A stretch of DNA of 64,000 nucleotides from Micrasema longulum (GCA_022494885.1 JAGVSM010001221.1:1-64000); one strand, 5' to 3'; positions 23,511 to 35,790 are shown, numbered from the stretch's first letter. Program-made: numbers and translations. Notes: a model not told the origin generated them from the sequence alone.

Positions 23511-23852
23511 CCCTTCAACGCCCTTTTTTTAAAATTCTAACTAAAAAACATATTTTAATGTATGTTTTTTATGCAAATTCTAGGAAAAATAATGGAAAAA
23601 TATGCCACATCAGCGGTCTGGTTCTGAGTCCGTGCTATCGCAAGTTAACGCTGAAATTAACATGGCCGCGCTTTATTTCGAACGTAAATTCAAATCCGTA
23701 TTCTGGGCTGATATTTCAAACGCTCTTGTGGTCGTAGTATCTCGTGAAATTATTTTCTCGTGCCACAAGAGTGATTCAGAATATCACCCCTGTTAACACG
23801 AGCTCGTGTTAAATTATCGCGAACTTAGAATTAAGCTGCTGGCACCAAAAGG
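23511..23852. mobile_element. piggyBac-like MITE (342 bp) with TTAA duplications
   Basis: TTAA flanks both ends (23507-23510 and 23853-23856). The ends are CCCTTCAACGCCC and, reverse-complemented, CCTTTTGGTGCC, the CCYTT-type termini known for piggyBac relatives. It has no transposase. An internal hairpin (about 23722-23790, CAAACGCTCTTGTGG against CCACAAGAGTG) resembles the one at 19.3 kb. Confidence 0.7.
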
Positions 23853-24174
23853 TTAAAAAATACAAGAATGTAAGAAATAACCTCGAGAAAATCTTTTTTC
23901 ATAATAATGAAAGTTGCGAAAATAATTATAAAATCAAATCTTAAAAAAAAAAACAAAAATCTCATTTTTGAACATTAGCTAAATTACATTTTTAACAGAA
24001 TACGTGCAACTGACTTTTTGTTTAAAATTTAATCGATTTTTTTATACTGGTGACGAATTTTTAAATGTAAATTATAATGACTAGTATGTAAACAATATAA
24101 TAATCTAGTCGCCGAGTGATAAACATGTTTGAAATCACTTTTATACACCGATTATTGGTATGTAGCAGATCGTC

Positions 24175-24275
24175 TACATTGAGCATTGTAGGGTTAACTC
24201 TACCGGACAGCGTCACAATACACTACTGCATTACTTCCAAGGGCCTTGGCAGTAGAACCCCGACTTTACATAAAT
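24175..24275 (+). repeat. Dispersed repeat B, copy 2 (3' part)
   Basis: GGACAGCGTCACAATACACT and ACTGCATTA match 29352-29385. Together with the copy at 23365 it implies a unit split by the MITE and other sequence. Confidence 0.45.
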
Positions 24276-24764
24276 ACTATCTGTTTTAACGGAAACGCAA
24301 TAATTACATTAATCGTATTTGCTTTAAACATTTTAAAACTCAACTTTTTTGGTGCAACTTTCTTATTTAATCCTGCAACCGTGATTTATTTCCATAAAAT
24401 ATTATAGAACGTGTCTTGAAATAAGATATTTATAAATATGCACCAATTTAAGTATGTAAATTATATGTTTTTAAAAAAGAAACAACGTCTAGAGGGGTGT
24501 TGTTTTTCATGTTTCAATTTTCATTAATGTTTTAGTTGAGTGAATTTCGTTTGTATGTAAATTTTTAAATGACTAAAGAAATACAGATGCCGATATCATC
24601 ATATTTGGCAAAATGCTTAAATAAAAGCGACAAAGGGGTTCGCAACATCGTCACGGAACTACTAGACAACAAATATGAATGCGGAACTCGAGATATGTTT
24701 GGTTTTACATTTATGCAGACAGATGCCAATTAGCTGGCTGTGACAAGTGTAAAAAATGTTAGCG

Positions 24765-24845
24765 ATGGGTCTCCCATCGATCTGCATTGGCGCGCGCGCC
24801 CCTCCGCCCCGGCGGATATCGATCTCGCAGCCCTACGAGGGCTAA
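24765..24845. other. GC-rich segment sharing a 14-mer with 41.0 kb
   Basis: A GC-rich block containing GGATATCGATCTCG, which also occurs in the GC-rich block at 41.0 kb. No protein was recognised. Probably untranslated parts of one retroelement family. Confidence 0.3.
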
Positions 24846-25589
24846 CAGCCCTAACACATGTTCACTACACGACTTTTTTACCTCCCGTAACTACTTGAAC
24901 GTAGTTACGCAGAAAGCAGCCAGCCATAGAGCACTTTTGTGAAAAGAGTCAATAATCAAATCTACACAGCAGTTGAAATATTTTTCTCTTTGACAAATGA
25001 TAAATAATGCTTTCTAAAAAGTGGTAGTTATTAAAATTGATAAAGTAGTGTCAAAAGCTGATATCAAGTGCAAAATGGCACACCGTTTTACTAGCAAAAG
25101 AGCTCTTTTCGTGCTCAAATAGTTTGTTTGTAAAACTGTAGTGAATACGAGTGAAAAACTGAAAAAAAAATCAATTTTGATATCAGTGATTGTTATTGTT
25201 ACATGGTTTTTTGCATATTAAAGATTGATTCTTGCTTCACATGCCAGAAACCATAGATTTGAATAAATTACCATGAATTGTATAACTACCAATAGTTTAA
25301 AACTATAAAATGTTTACTAGATCTTCTGCTTCTTCAGAAAAAAAAAACTTTTACGAAACAAAAACTTATTTGAATTGAAGGCAAAAAGTTCGATGAACTT
25401 GAAAGAAGTGTTTAACAAAATAGAGAAAGAATTCATCGACATAAAAATATTTAAAATGAAACATGAGGAAATAAATACTAAGTAAGATTTTAAGCGATGT
25501 GAGTGTTTTCTGCAAATTGAGAAATTCCATGTTTGTGGTCAACTCTGTTTTCAGGAGCTGATTATCTATTCTATCTTCTATCTATCTTC

Positions 25590-26170
25590 TTCTTCTATAT
25601 ATAAAAGGCAATGTTCGAATGGTTGTCCTCGATGGACTCGATAACTACTGGACCGATGTACGTGCGGTTTTCAGGTAAATGTACAATTTTTTCACGAGAA
25701 CGTTTATAGCTCATAAAATCTTCAATTTGTTATGTACAATAAAATGAGAGCGTAAATGTTTTTTTTATTCATCACCAGGGTTGCATTCGCCGAGAATGCG
25801 GTTACAAAAAAATAGATGGATTTTTGTGGATAAAAAAAGCTGTTTTTTTAATGTTTATAATTAATATTCATTTTTATGTATCACAATCAGATTATTTCCC
25901 TAAATTCCTTATAATTTAAATCTATTTATTTCTTTTTACTTGATTTTTGGTTATACTAAAACAATATCAACATACATTCGATACATTTTTGAAAACCGCA
26001 TTCCAGACTAAAGTGCATCCCTGAGCAGAGTTTGACATTTGCTAAAAGAATTCTTTATTTGAAAATAATAAATTATTTTAATGTTTTGGAATACAAACTT
26101 AAATTCATTATTTGAATATCCATTACTTTTAGATCTGGAATTCAATCATAAACAAGTACCTTACTTACCA
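25590..26170 (+). mobile_element. Helitron-like non-autonomous element, copy 1
   Basis: It starts TTCTTCTATATATAAAAGG and shares a long collinear stretch with 47940-48540: ACGTGCGGTTTTCAG, CCAGGGTTGCATTCG, GAGAATGC, ACTAAAACAATAT and others. The 3' hairpin end seen in the other copy is absent here, so this copy is 3'-truncated. Confidence 0.6.
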
Positions 26171-26383
26171 ATGAAAAGTTACAACACATTTTTTACGTTT
26201 ATCCAAACGGTTTTTACTAAAAAAAAAAATAGTAAATTTTTGTAAGTATACTTAATAATGTTTAATCTTAAGAGAAAACTTGGTCCGAATTTTCTTCATA
26301 CAAACGTATTCACGTATTTTCTTTCTGAAATATGGTACTAGAAAAATGTTTTTTTTTACAATAACAACAAAACCAACAAACTA

Positions 26384-26600
26384 TCACGCCACTTCCCCGT
26401 TGGGATAGGCAGAGAGAATAGAACGCCACATCACTCTATCTTTGCATTCAGATATTGCTTCCTCTACATTCATAGATCTTCTCATGCACGCGCGCCGATT
26501 AATCCGACTTTTGCCATATCCATCTTCAAGTATTTGTTGGATTTGGTCATGCCATGTCTTTCTCGATATTTTCTCTATTTCTGCATCCATGAATATTCAC
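26384..26600 (-). mobile_element. LINE ORF2 C-terminal tail fragment, copy 1
   Basis: The minus strand encodes RKTWHDQIQQILEDGYGKSR and ends DRVMWRSILSAYPNGE. This is the GRPRKTWxDxV...A.DRxxWR tail typical of endonuclease-reverse transcriptase (RTE/Jockey-like) ORFs. A close copy lies at 39795-40040. Confidence 0.65.
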
Positions 26601-26839
26601 ATTGTAAATAATTTTGGCCTTTCTTTCGTTGTCCGTTCGCTCTACATGTCCAAACCAGCGCAGAGCTCTTTTTTACACATTATGGATATTTATAATTGGC
26701 GTGTCCTTACATTGTTTCGTTTTAAAAAAATGGTTTATTACGAGAACTAGAACCATCAAAACCCGTAAAAAGGCACAGTTCTATCTGTTGTCTTCGGGCG
26801 CACGGTATACAAATACAACTATGTATTTTTGAAAAACGC

Positions 26840-27686
26840 AAAACATACCAACACAGAATTTATTCTGATATTATTTCTAAATTCTTTACTATACTTATGT
26901 GCGAAGTCAACTCGAATTCGCTTCATTAGTATGGTCCCCTCAATATAATGTATATATTAATCAAATTGAAAACATTCAAAATAAATTTATAAGGAGCCTG
27001 GAATATCGTTTTGGCAACATTGAAAATGATTACGGCGCATCTTTGATAAATTTTAATATACTCGTAGAATCACTACAAAAAAGGCGCCTTAGGCATGATT
27101 TAATTTTTCTTTTCAAAATTCTCAATAACATAGTTGATTACGCCGTATCTTTTACAAAATATTGGTTTCCGTTGTCCTCTTCGCTATACTAGATTAAATT
27201 TCCTTTTTTATGTACCAACTTGTAAAAACAATTATACCTCGAATTCATTCATTAGACGTACCTGTAGAAATTATAACGGACTCAGTATTGATGTAGACAT
27301 TTTTAACTGCACGTTGCATTAGTACAGAAAATTTCTTCATGGGGTCGATTATTTGGGATAGTTGCTGAATGTGCATCTTGAGTGGTTTATGCCATGTATA
27401 TGTGCCGCATGTAGTGTATATGTTTGTGTATGTTTTATATGTGCGTTCATGTGTGTGCGTGGATGGCTCGGAGTGTACATTCGGTATTTTTATTTATTTT
27501 AATTTATTACCTCCATGGAAAACGCAAATGACAACAATTATCCTTTTTCTCACTTAAAATTCTTATTTATTTTATTTTTTGTCACATTTAATGTTTATAT
27601 CTTTTTAATTTATGAAAACTTAATTGGTCTTTTTATGTTAAAAAAATGTTACTTTTAGTACTTATTTTGTATGACTATGTTTTCTG

Positions 27687-27715
<29 letters not shown>
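26840..27715 (+). mobile_element. CR1/Jockey-like LINE, RT C-terminus, 3' UTR and tail
   Basis: The frame from 26899 reads RSQLEFASLVWSPQYNVYIN and IENIQNKFIRSLEYRF, matching RSxLEYxxxVWxPxxxxxxxxIExIQxKF. A frameshift follows near 27140. The 3' UTR carries a GT-rich stretch (27375-27475) and ends in (AATA)n at about 27690-27712. Confidence 0.75.
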
Positions 27716-27717
<2 letters not shown>

Positions 27718-28041
27718 TAACGCAATCGGTTCAGTTTTGAGGTGCGGAAAACGGTACAGCGAAACGTCGATTTTGTCAATTCTGGCAAAAAGGTCTGACA
27801 ATCAGTTGTCTTTTTCGCACAGTATCAGGGAGGCATCTGCAAGACAGTGACAGGAAAACGATGTTCCAACACCTATTTGTTAAAATTCTCTGTCCTCACA
27901 ATTTATGTTAACTGAAACATAAAAATAATCATGTATACGTAAATATCTAATTTGGACTAAATACAATAATTGATATCAAATTTTCGATCGTGTTCATTTA
28001 ATCTGTTTATCAAGAACTCAAGTCTTGCAATAGTAAAGCAT

Positions 28042-28280
28042 TGTCGGGTTCAGCTCGTTACGGTATAAAAGCGACCTGGATGTTTTTAGCAGAGCAAAGA
28101 GTCGACCTAACGACACTCGATACCACCGATATCTATTTTTTTCAAAACTGTGAACTGGCCGCTTTCTGCATAACTACGTTCACTTGTCCGCCTTATACTC
28201 GCGCGCGCGGAGCCGCACTCGGGCCAATAAAGTGTTTGTTCATTACGAGAAACTCGTGTCCCGGTGTTTCTTTAATCTTA
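28042..28280 (+). mobile_element. Possible solo LTR
   Basis: It starts TGTCGGGTTCAGC, has TATAAAAG at 28064-28071, AATAAA at 28226-28231 and a GTGTTTCTTTAATC-like U5. These come in the order expected of a BEL- or gypsy-type LTR. No second LTR, primer-binding site or gag-pol is adjacent, and no target duplication was verified. The 130-codon ORF over it is probably incidental. Confidence 0.35.
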
Positions 28281-28404
28281 GTTAATTATAAATGCAGGCG
28301 CTCTCGGGAGATCACCAAAAAATTACAGCTCATCAAAAACAAATGCATAACACTATCTGCAACTCTAAACACTGAAGCCCATATAACTAACGAGATAATT
28401 AACA

Positions 28405-28800
28405 ATGTTTTGAGTATGTCCGAATGTTTGTAGACACACTGGATATCCCCCCTAGAAGTTTTTAATATCTAAATTTGTTGCTGTTTCAAATTAGTGTATT
28501 GAAGTTTACATTGGCTAGCTTAAGTGGCCACATTACACACTGTGTAACATTCGCTATTCCGCCTATGTTGAAATATTCACATTTTCATAACTCTTTGCAT
28601 AGACTTCTACACATGGCAGACTTACGTTTAAGACAAATAAATACAGTTTCATTTCAAAAATTACAACAGAGATGGAGAATAATTTAGAGGAGATATGAAA
28701 TTCTATGCATTAACAGGACTTATGACCTGTCGTTGGATGGTTAAAGTAGCCACTTTACACACTGTGTAACATTCACCATTTTTGCCTATGTTTGAACATC
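28405..28800 (+). repeat. Interspersed repeat family A, long copy (two cores)
   Basis: It starts CAATGTTTTGAGTATGTCCG, as at 62.35 kb. It contains two cores with GTGGCCAC or GTAGCCAC followed by ACACTGTGTAACATTC (28525 and 28755), and ACAGAGATGGAGAA between them. This suggests an internal duplication or two overlapping insertions. Confidence 0.65.
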
Positions 28801-29189
28801 CATATTTCTTCTATGTATGAACGAGTAACGTCGTTTGAAGTAATTTGTTTTTTTTTTAAAATTCATATCTTTTTCATACATTTTCGAGAAATTTTGCCGC
28901 ATAATTTAATGCTCTAATTTTTTTGGTTGATTAAAATCGTAAGCACATAATATACAAACAGAACCCCTTTCGCGTTGAGCCGCCAGAATATTTAAAAAAT
29001 ACTTTTCCGGTATTGCAGTATCATCGACGATATGTGTTTTCAACATGAAAATATTTCATTGTCCCTTGATTGGAACCTGAAGCGTAAGACTGATCATCTT
29101 ACTTTCATGTAACAAAAGAGTCATGTAACGAAATTGACATTTTTATTTTTGTCAACATTAGGAAAGTCTTCAAAAAGGCTTGGACTGCT

Positions 29190-29420
29190 CACGCCAGGCT
29201 TGTAGTAGCAGATAACCCATCGCAAATCATTGTAAGTCGACGATTATAAATGGGATCTACGTTCAATGCGTACGGAAGAAATGCGGTAAAGTGTGGTAAC
29301 GAATATTATATTCTTGAATATCGAGACACCAATTTTTATCGAAACTCAACTGGACAGCGTCACAACATACTACTGCATTTATTCCGTGTCCCTTAAACGT
29401 AGACCCCACATATATCGAGC
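29190..29420 (+). repeat. Dispersed repeat B, longest copy
   Basis: It unites sequences found separately at 23365-23470 and 24175-24275, from GTTCAATGCGTACGG to GGACAGCGTCACAACATACT. Its nature is unknown; there is no coding motif. Confidence 0.5.
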
Positions 29421-30325
29421 GCGTTCCGTCCATAGATACTGTGGATGTGGCGCATTCCTTGAAAATTTGAAAACAATATCTATTTTACAAAAATAACATT
29501 ATAAATACGAAATAACATCAACAAATATGTATTCCTAAAATTCTCACTGAGAACGTTCGGGTCACGCGATTCAACGAATATTTTCAGTAGTACCTAGCTA
29601 CTAGCTACGTATTGGTATTTCCTATATTAACGTATCTACCGAATATCTATATATCTTGTCTTTGATAGTATTTGTTGTTTATGCGGGATGCTACTTGTCG
29701 AGTTGCGTCTAGTCCCCATAGCAATCGTCCGAATTTTTACGCACGCGCTTTAGGTTCATTACGTTTAAGATTTCTTCTACAAGTCTCAAGAGAGGTAAGA
29801 TTTAATTTGTATAATGCAAAGAAAAAAATACTCTAATAACGTTTAGCGTAAAGTTTGAAGTAACGTATTATTGACATTTGGCCCAAAAAAAAACGACTGT
29901 CTCGGGTCATGTTGTAGGTGTTTTAATGTTCGTCTCTTTTTCACACCTAAGGGCACTGTCCTAGAAAACCGTCGATGGTGATCTTTCAGCTTTATTTGGC
30001 GGAAAAGGGACGCGGAATTGACGTTTAAGGAGGTGAAAGTGCTGGCTAACGACACGGCCGTCTGGTGATGTCCACATGCTCTACTTAGAAAAAGAAGAAG
30101 AAAATAAGAAAATTTACAGCTTTATCTCTAGACGCGCCTATGCTCCGTCAATTTATTGATCGTTAACTATTGATAATTACTAATTTAATGGATAACTAAT
30201 ATGGCGTATTACCTAATTCTTCAAGCGCGCTTCACGAAAGTGAAAATATGCAATACTGAATTTAATTTGACTTAAAATTTAAGTAAAACTTTTCAGAAAA
30301 AACTAATTATTTTGTCAACACACGC

Positions 30326-30708
30326 TAAGAATTTATTCAAATCAAAAATTTGAAAAAACATAAATAAACATTTGACAACATAAATGATTGATGTGTAAAT
30401 TTTATGATAAAAGTTTGTATGTATATCTACGATCATACCTACTAAAAATATGAACATGATAACTTTTAGACAGTTTTTTAGACAGCATCCCACTGATAAA
30501 AGTCACCGCACGCGCCTGACATAAGAATTTATTCATATCAACATTTTGGAAAAACATAAATAAACATATGACAACATAAATGATTGATGTGATAATTTTA
30601 TGATAAAAGTTTGTATGTATATCTACGATCATACCTACTAAAAATAAGAACATGATAATTTTTTGACAGCATCTCTACTGATAAAAGTCACCGCACGCGC
30701 CTGACATA
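30326..30708. repeat. Tandem duplication, two units of about 196 bp
   Basis: Units 30326-30521 and 30522-30708 begin TAAGAATTTATTC and end CACCGCACGCGCCTGACATA. The long shared middle includes TATATCTACGATCATACC. Few differences suggest a fairly recent local duplication. Confidence 0.85.
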
Positions 30709-31299
30709 TATGTGTACATTTTTGTTTTTATCCGCATTTAAACCAATATACCATTTTCTATCATATATCTTCGTATATGAATGTATACTTGTATCCGTTT
30801 TCAGTATGATAAATTCCTGCGCATAACTGCGTGGTGCGTTTCTGTTATTCAAAGCGTAATATGCGGTCACGTTGCGTGTTATCTGGTAACTGGTTACTGG
30901 TTACTCCCTCCCTAGCCATATTGATGTATCGCTGGCACTTAGGTGGCCTACGCATGCGCCACCTGTTGCTTTCGGCGGGAAAACCGATTGATGCAAGGGC
31001 AGAAGTGGACTGGAGGGGGTGAGGACAAAACTTGGGAGAAAACTAGAGCTTCCGTTTCACGCTTCGAGCTTCCAACGGAAATGGCTTGTTAACTTTAAAC
31101 ATTACGACTTTTTAATTTGATAAAACGCTAAGCGGAACGGATAAAAAATAAAAACGTACATCATATCTAGCATAAAGTGAAGGTAAGATGTCATAAAACA
31201 AACATACCTATTGAACAATAAACGAAATAATCAAAACAATATACAAAATAATAATATAAAAATAAAAATAATAAAAATTTATACATTATAATTTGACGC

Positions 31300-31366
31300 G
31301 CGTCTGCGGCGGTGGACCTGGCTTGGACACGTGCTGCGCATGCCTCAGGAGAACCTAAACCCAAGT
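31300..31366 (+). mobile_element. RTE-like LINE fragment
   Basis: One frame reads RRWTWLGHVLRMPQENLNP, the WLGHVLRM motif of RTE-like ORF2 C-termini. The DNA is nearly identical to 35791-35857 over about 60 bp. Confidence 0.6.
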
Positions 31367-31435
31367 TGCCTCTGCTTTAAAAAAAAATTCTCATTGTTCT
31401 AATTTTATTTAATTATTATTTTTTCCACATTATGT

Positions 31436-31500
31436 ATTTATTTATTTATTCAAACGCCTTGTAGGCTTTAACATGTAAACATTATTGGTTGATTAATATG
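31436..31500 (-). mobile_element. LINE 3' tail, antisense
   Basis: In reverse complement, TGTTAAAGCCTACAAGGCG runs into GAATAAATAAATAAAT, a typical LINE 3' UTR with its tail. Confidence 0.45.
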
Positions 31501-32534
31501 TCATTTTTCCGTGTATTTCATTTTCACATACTTAAAAAATGTTTTTCTTTATTATTTTTAATTTACTTGTTTTCAAATGTGTTACATTAAAGCATTATTT
31601 AATGATTTTTTTATTCAACTTATCTTTTTTTATTTTTTAAATTTTTGTAATAAGTTGTTATCATTAATTTATTTTTAAATGCTGTAATATTTTACTTATA
31701 ACATAACTCTATTAAGTTGTATGTATATGAAATAATGCACTTTCCACCGTATATGTAAAAGACATTAAGTGCCGTTCATTTGAACAAAGTAAAAGATATT
31801 TTTTTTTCAGGCTTTTACATATAATGTATTTAAAAAATGTGCGTATAAACAAGAAAAAAAAAAAAATACAGTACAAAGAAATAAAAGAAAGTTCAGTATT
31901 TAGAAATAAAGCAGATACAGAAAAATATAAAGAAATATAAAAAAATATTATGAAAACGTTGTATCAGATATAAATGATAAAACGTTAGATAAAAGAAAAT
32001 AAAATTAAGAGATATGTGATTTTAAAAAATACAGTTGAAAAAGTTTGACAAAGATAAGTACGTAATATCAAAATACAAAATAACATAATATTTATTTCTA
32101 CTATCCATATCTACGGGATATTGCTTTTTAAAATTTACAAGGCTCAAGACATCTGTGCTGCTAGCATATTGGTTCGCATGTACAAAGTACGAGTACATGC
32201 ATCCATACTACTGGTAAATTCGTGCTACAATTAGTTAATGATTGACCGCAGTAGAATTGTATATTACATCAGGTGACTATCAGGTCATACATATGTAGAT
32301 GTCAATATTTGAAAAAAAAAAAGCAGTTCGTTTCATTTTCGTCTGTTTTCTAATGTTTGTATGTTCAAATAATCATTTCCACATAAACACTCCAGGTTTA
32401 TGTAGAATTGATCTCGACCGTTCAGTGTTTTTAGAGCTGCCTGACTGTCAAAAATATTTTGTTTTTGTATTGTCTGCTTAAATTTTCATACGCGCAGGCA
32501 TAGATTGCATAGAGTTCCGTTTGGGAGAGTGTGG

Positions 32535-33290
32535 GATAGCGCCCTAGGCTATGGGGAAACTTTTCGCGGGTCTAACTCCGTGTATCCCAGCACCTGATTG
32601 TCCATCTTTATTGAAGCTGTCAGTGTACCACACGATGTTTCCTTCCCTATCAGGCAGCCATTGTTCTCTATCAGGTATAGGTACCGTAAAATGCTTTTGA
32701 AAATTAAACTCCATAGTCATTACAACCGTTGGCATAGCTAACTTCGGATTATTGATGGGGTATTGCTGTAAATTCCTCATAATTCTAGATTTGCAGTTGG
32801 CATTGATCGATTCTATCGCATGTAGCATGGTCGTGCCCACCTCTTTTTGCACATGAATGTGTAAATGTTGGAAAAGAGGACATTGCTCCAGTGGCAATGC
32901 TGCAGGCAATTCTTTGTAGGGTGGATATTGCACCGCTGCATATTGCAACGCATGTTATGCATCCATAGGTGAACACAGGTTTTACCATGGCAGAACACCT
33001 CTTTGAGGATAGCTTTTTGTTAGCGATACCTCTATGGTGACATCAAGAAGTGTCATCCTGGCTGTTCTGTTCGATAGTATTGACTCAATCCATTTTACAG
33101 TGGTCAAATCGACGCCACGTTTAGCCATTGCATTAGTGATAACTTCAGTTGAAGTGTTATCAAAAGCTCCATCAATGTCCAGAAAGGCACAAAGGGCAAT
33201 TTTCTTCTCTTTTCTGTCAGTCAAATAGTGCAGTCTCCGTTGACTTGCCTCTTTGATAGGTATGTTGATTAACATGAAGAAGTGCCACAC
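32535..33290 (-). mobile_element. Decayed RNase H-bearing LINE (RT and RNase H)
   Basis: On the minus strand, 33290-32985 gives RT motif A (CAFLDIDGAFDNTS) and motif B (SYPQRGVLPW, normally G.PQGGVLSPLLW). After a large loss, 32988-32785 gives KPVFTYGC. Then 32948-32544 gives an RNase H start, VWYTDSFNKDGQSGAGIHG, in which the usual YTDGS has become YTDSF. The order matches I/R1-like LINEs that encode RNase H. Frameshifts and the missing YADD segment show it is dead. Confidence 0.75.
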
Positions 33291-34031
33291 TTATCAAATA
33301 GAATATCCAAATTTAATATTTATTTTACATCTGAAAACGATGAGATTCCTGTTGCGGATGAATGTCCAAATTTTGCGTTTTTCGACGTTGAGAAACCGAT
33401 TATTTTAAACGCACTATTAATATTGTATTACAGAGTTTCAAATAGATAGTTTGGTATTATCATTATTCAAAAAGTCTAGTCTGTTTTAGAAAGTTTTTAT
33501 AATAATTTAATCAAAATCATCCTTAACTGAAATCTAATTTATGTTTCAAATCACGTCCGTCTATACATTTGATATGTAGTAGATCAAATTAGTTCCTCTA
33601 TCTGCTCGAGGGGTCTTCACAGCGCGCTGGAGCATTATATTAGTATTTACGAAACACGATATAGTACTGAATTGTTTACTATTTCCTGTTTACATAGTGA
33701 GGCACCGAAACACAATGATTAATATTTCCTAAATTATTTACTAACGTAACCTAAAAAACAAATTCGATTCGGATATTTTTTTCCGTGATTCAATTGCTTT
33801 TGCTGTACTTTAAAGTAGTTATTAAAAATAAAATATTAGTCTAAAATAGAATCGAATCGACAGAAAAGTTTCCAATGTCAAAAGATTATCAATTTGCATC
33901 GTCTTTTTTGGTGATCCCGCATAATTTGAATTCGTTTCGACGTTTCAGATACTGTTGCAGGTTGCGTCTTCACGGTAAAATATAAGTTGTATTGAAAAAA
34001 ATATGGATTTATGTTCTAGTAAATTTTTCTA

Positions 34032-35497
34032 CCATGTGGCAGTTGATTTTTGTTATTCAGCGTCATTTTTGTCGTGTGTAGTATCGGGAACCACATTGAG
34101 TATAATTTAACCCTTCGTCTTTAAAAATAAGGGGCTTTGTTTTTTAAATACGCGGGCTCTTCGATTCTGACGAATCTTTTTTTAAGTTGGTAGTACTGTC
34201 ACTGACATTTGTGTCAAATTTCTTGTCAATATCTGCATTTATCGAATACTTAGATTCGTGTTTTGTAAACAATAAAAAAATAATTTAGCGATTTTTAAAA
34301 TGCTTGATTTGGTTGAGCAAAGAAGTTGAATTAAATTAAATTAAAATTAAAGTTTGCAGAGAGAATTTTTTGCTGCAAAAACATTGAAAATATTACAAAA
34401 GGTCTTTGATGACCAGGTTATGTCACAAATAATATTATTAAGTGCTATAAACAATTTTAAAAAGGCAGAGAAAACTTTGAAGACAAAAATCGCACCAGAC
34501 GACCATCAACATCAACTGATGAAATAAACGTCAAGAAATTAAAATATTTGGTAATCAAAAGTCGTCAATTGACAATTGAAAATCTTGCTGATAATACTCA
34601 CATTTCTTTTGGATCAGTCCAAACCATTTTGAAACATGTTTTGTGCCTGAAAAGAGTGAAATGTCGTTTGGTGCCAAAATTCCTTTTTTTTGTTTTGGAA
34701 AAACTGCGTCACGATGAAGCCTGTGAAACAATGCTTTTTGACTATCAAGATAAGATAAAATGCATGATAACTATAAATGAGACGTTGATCTATGCATAGA
34801 ACTTGTAAAAAACCGATCAATCAAGCAAATACCGTGCAAAAGATGAGTCAAGACCAAAAATATTTCGCCAAATTCGTTCAAAAATCAATATCATGTTAGC
34901 AATTTTCTTCGATTATCGTGGTGTGGTGCATTATGAATTCCTTCCGCTGCGCTGGGGCAAACCGTTGACAAAAAATATTGTTTGCGCGCTACGCAACATT
35001 GACGTGAAGCTATTTGCAAAAAGAGACCAGAATTATAAGCATATAATTCTTGGTTTTTGCACCACGATAGTGCACCATTTTACACTGCATTGGTGCTTGG
35101 AGACCATTTTGCCGAAAATTCAACTCAACTCATATCGTTCCACAACCATCGTATTCATCTGATTTAGCACCGTGCCATCTCTGGGTATTTACAGGGACAC
35201 TGTTTTGACGCGATTGAAGACATAAAAATCGAAAATCTGCGCGCTTTAAAAGCCATTCCGAAAATCTACTTTAACAACTGTTTCAAGGATTGGAAAAATC
35301 TTTGGCATAAGCGTATTGTATTAGGAGGGGAGAACTTTGAAGGCGTTGAAATAGATTCAGAAGAATAAATGAAGATTATAAACGTAATAAACAATTCTTT
35401 TTTTTTAATCAAAGTGTTAAACAAAGACGGGTTTCCGGCACTACACACGACAAAAATGACCCTGAATGACTAAAATCAACTTCTAACTGCGATGCGG
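34032..35497 (+). mobile_element. mariner transposon, complete ends, dead transposase
   Basis: TA dinucleotides flank it (34030-34031 and 35498-35499). The ends are CCATGTGGCAGTT and, reverse-complemented, CCGCATCGCAGTT. Then both sides carry AGTTGATTTT and TCATTTTTGTCGTGTGTAGT, the right side with a 6-bp indel; the strongest pairing is 34041-34087 with 35435-35481. Length 1466 bp, slightly above the usual 1.3 kb. Between the TIRs lies a recognisable mariner transposase pseudogene. Confidence 0.8.
34300..35368 (+). pseudogene. mariner transposase pseudogene
   Basis: It opens MLDLVEQRS and soon hits stops. Recognisable parts, in order, across at least three frames: FFAAKTLKILQ; the paired-like HTH LADNTHISFGSVQTILKHVL; the first catalytic region MITINETLIYA, where the usual D of DETW is N; FFDYRGVVHYEFLP; HHDSAP (second catalytic D kept); SDLAPCH, where the final D of the DD34D triad is H; and the C-terminal FEGVEID. 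With two of three catalytic residues lost and several frameshifts it cannot be active. Confidence 0.85.
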
Positions 35498-35790
35498 TAC
35501 AGAAAAATACTAGTACATAAACACACAATTTACCCAGTGACCGACATCGTCAGACTAAATAAAGATAAAACTAATTTCATGCTTACACTTGTATATTTAT
35601 TATTGATTTATTTATTTTCATTTCTGTGGTGAACAACGTTTTAACAGTAGTGTACAAGCACATCTAGAAAACACAAACAGTGGTCTGAAATTTCTCAGTT
35701 TTAAAAGGAATCGCTAAAGGAGAATATTAGGCATGAGGTATTATTTCGTAACTAAAATTGATCAAGAACGCAACAGCCTCCTAAAAGAAG

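Noticed and set aside
28041..28433. A 130-codon plus-strand frame
   Set aside because: It overlaps LTR-like signals and a family A repeat, has no motif, and does not begin at a convincing start.
30293..30653. Two similar minus-strand ORFs (66 and 83 codons) as paralogous small genes
   Set aside because: They arise from the 196-bp tandem duplication and have no coding signature.
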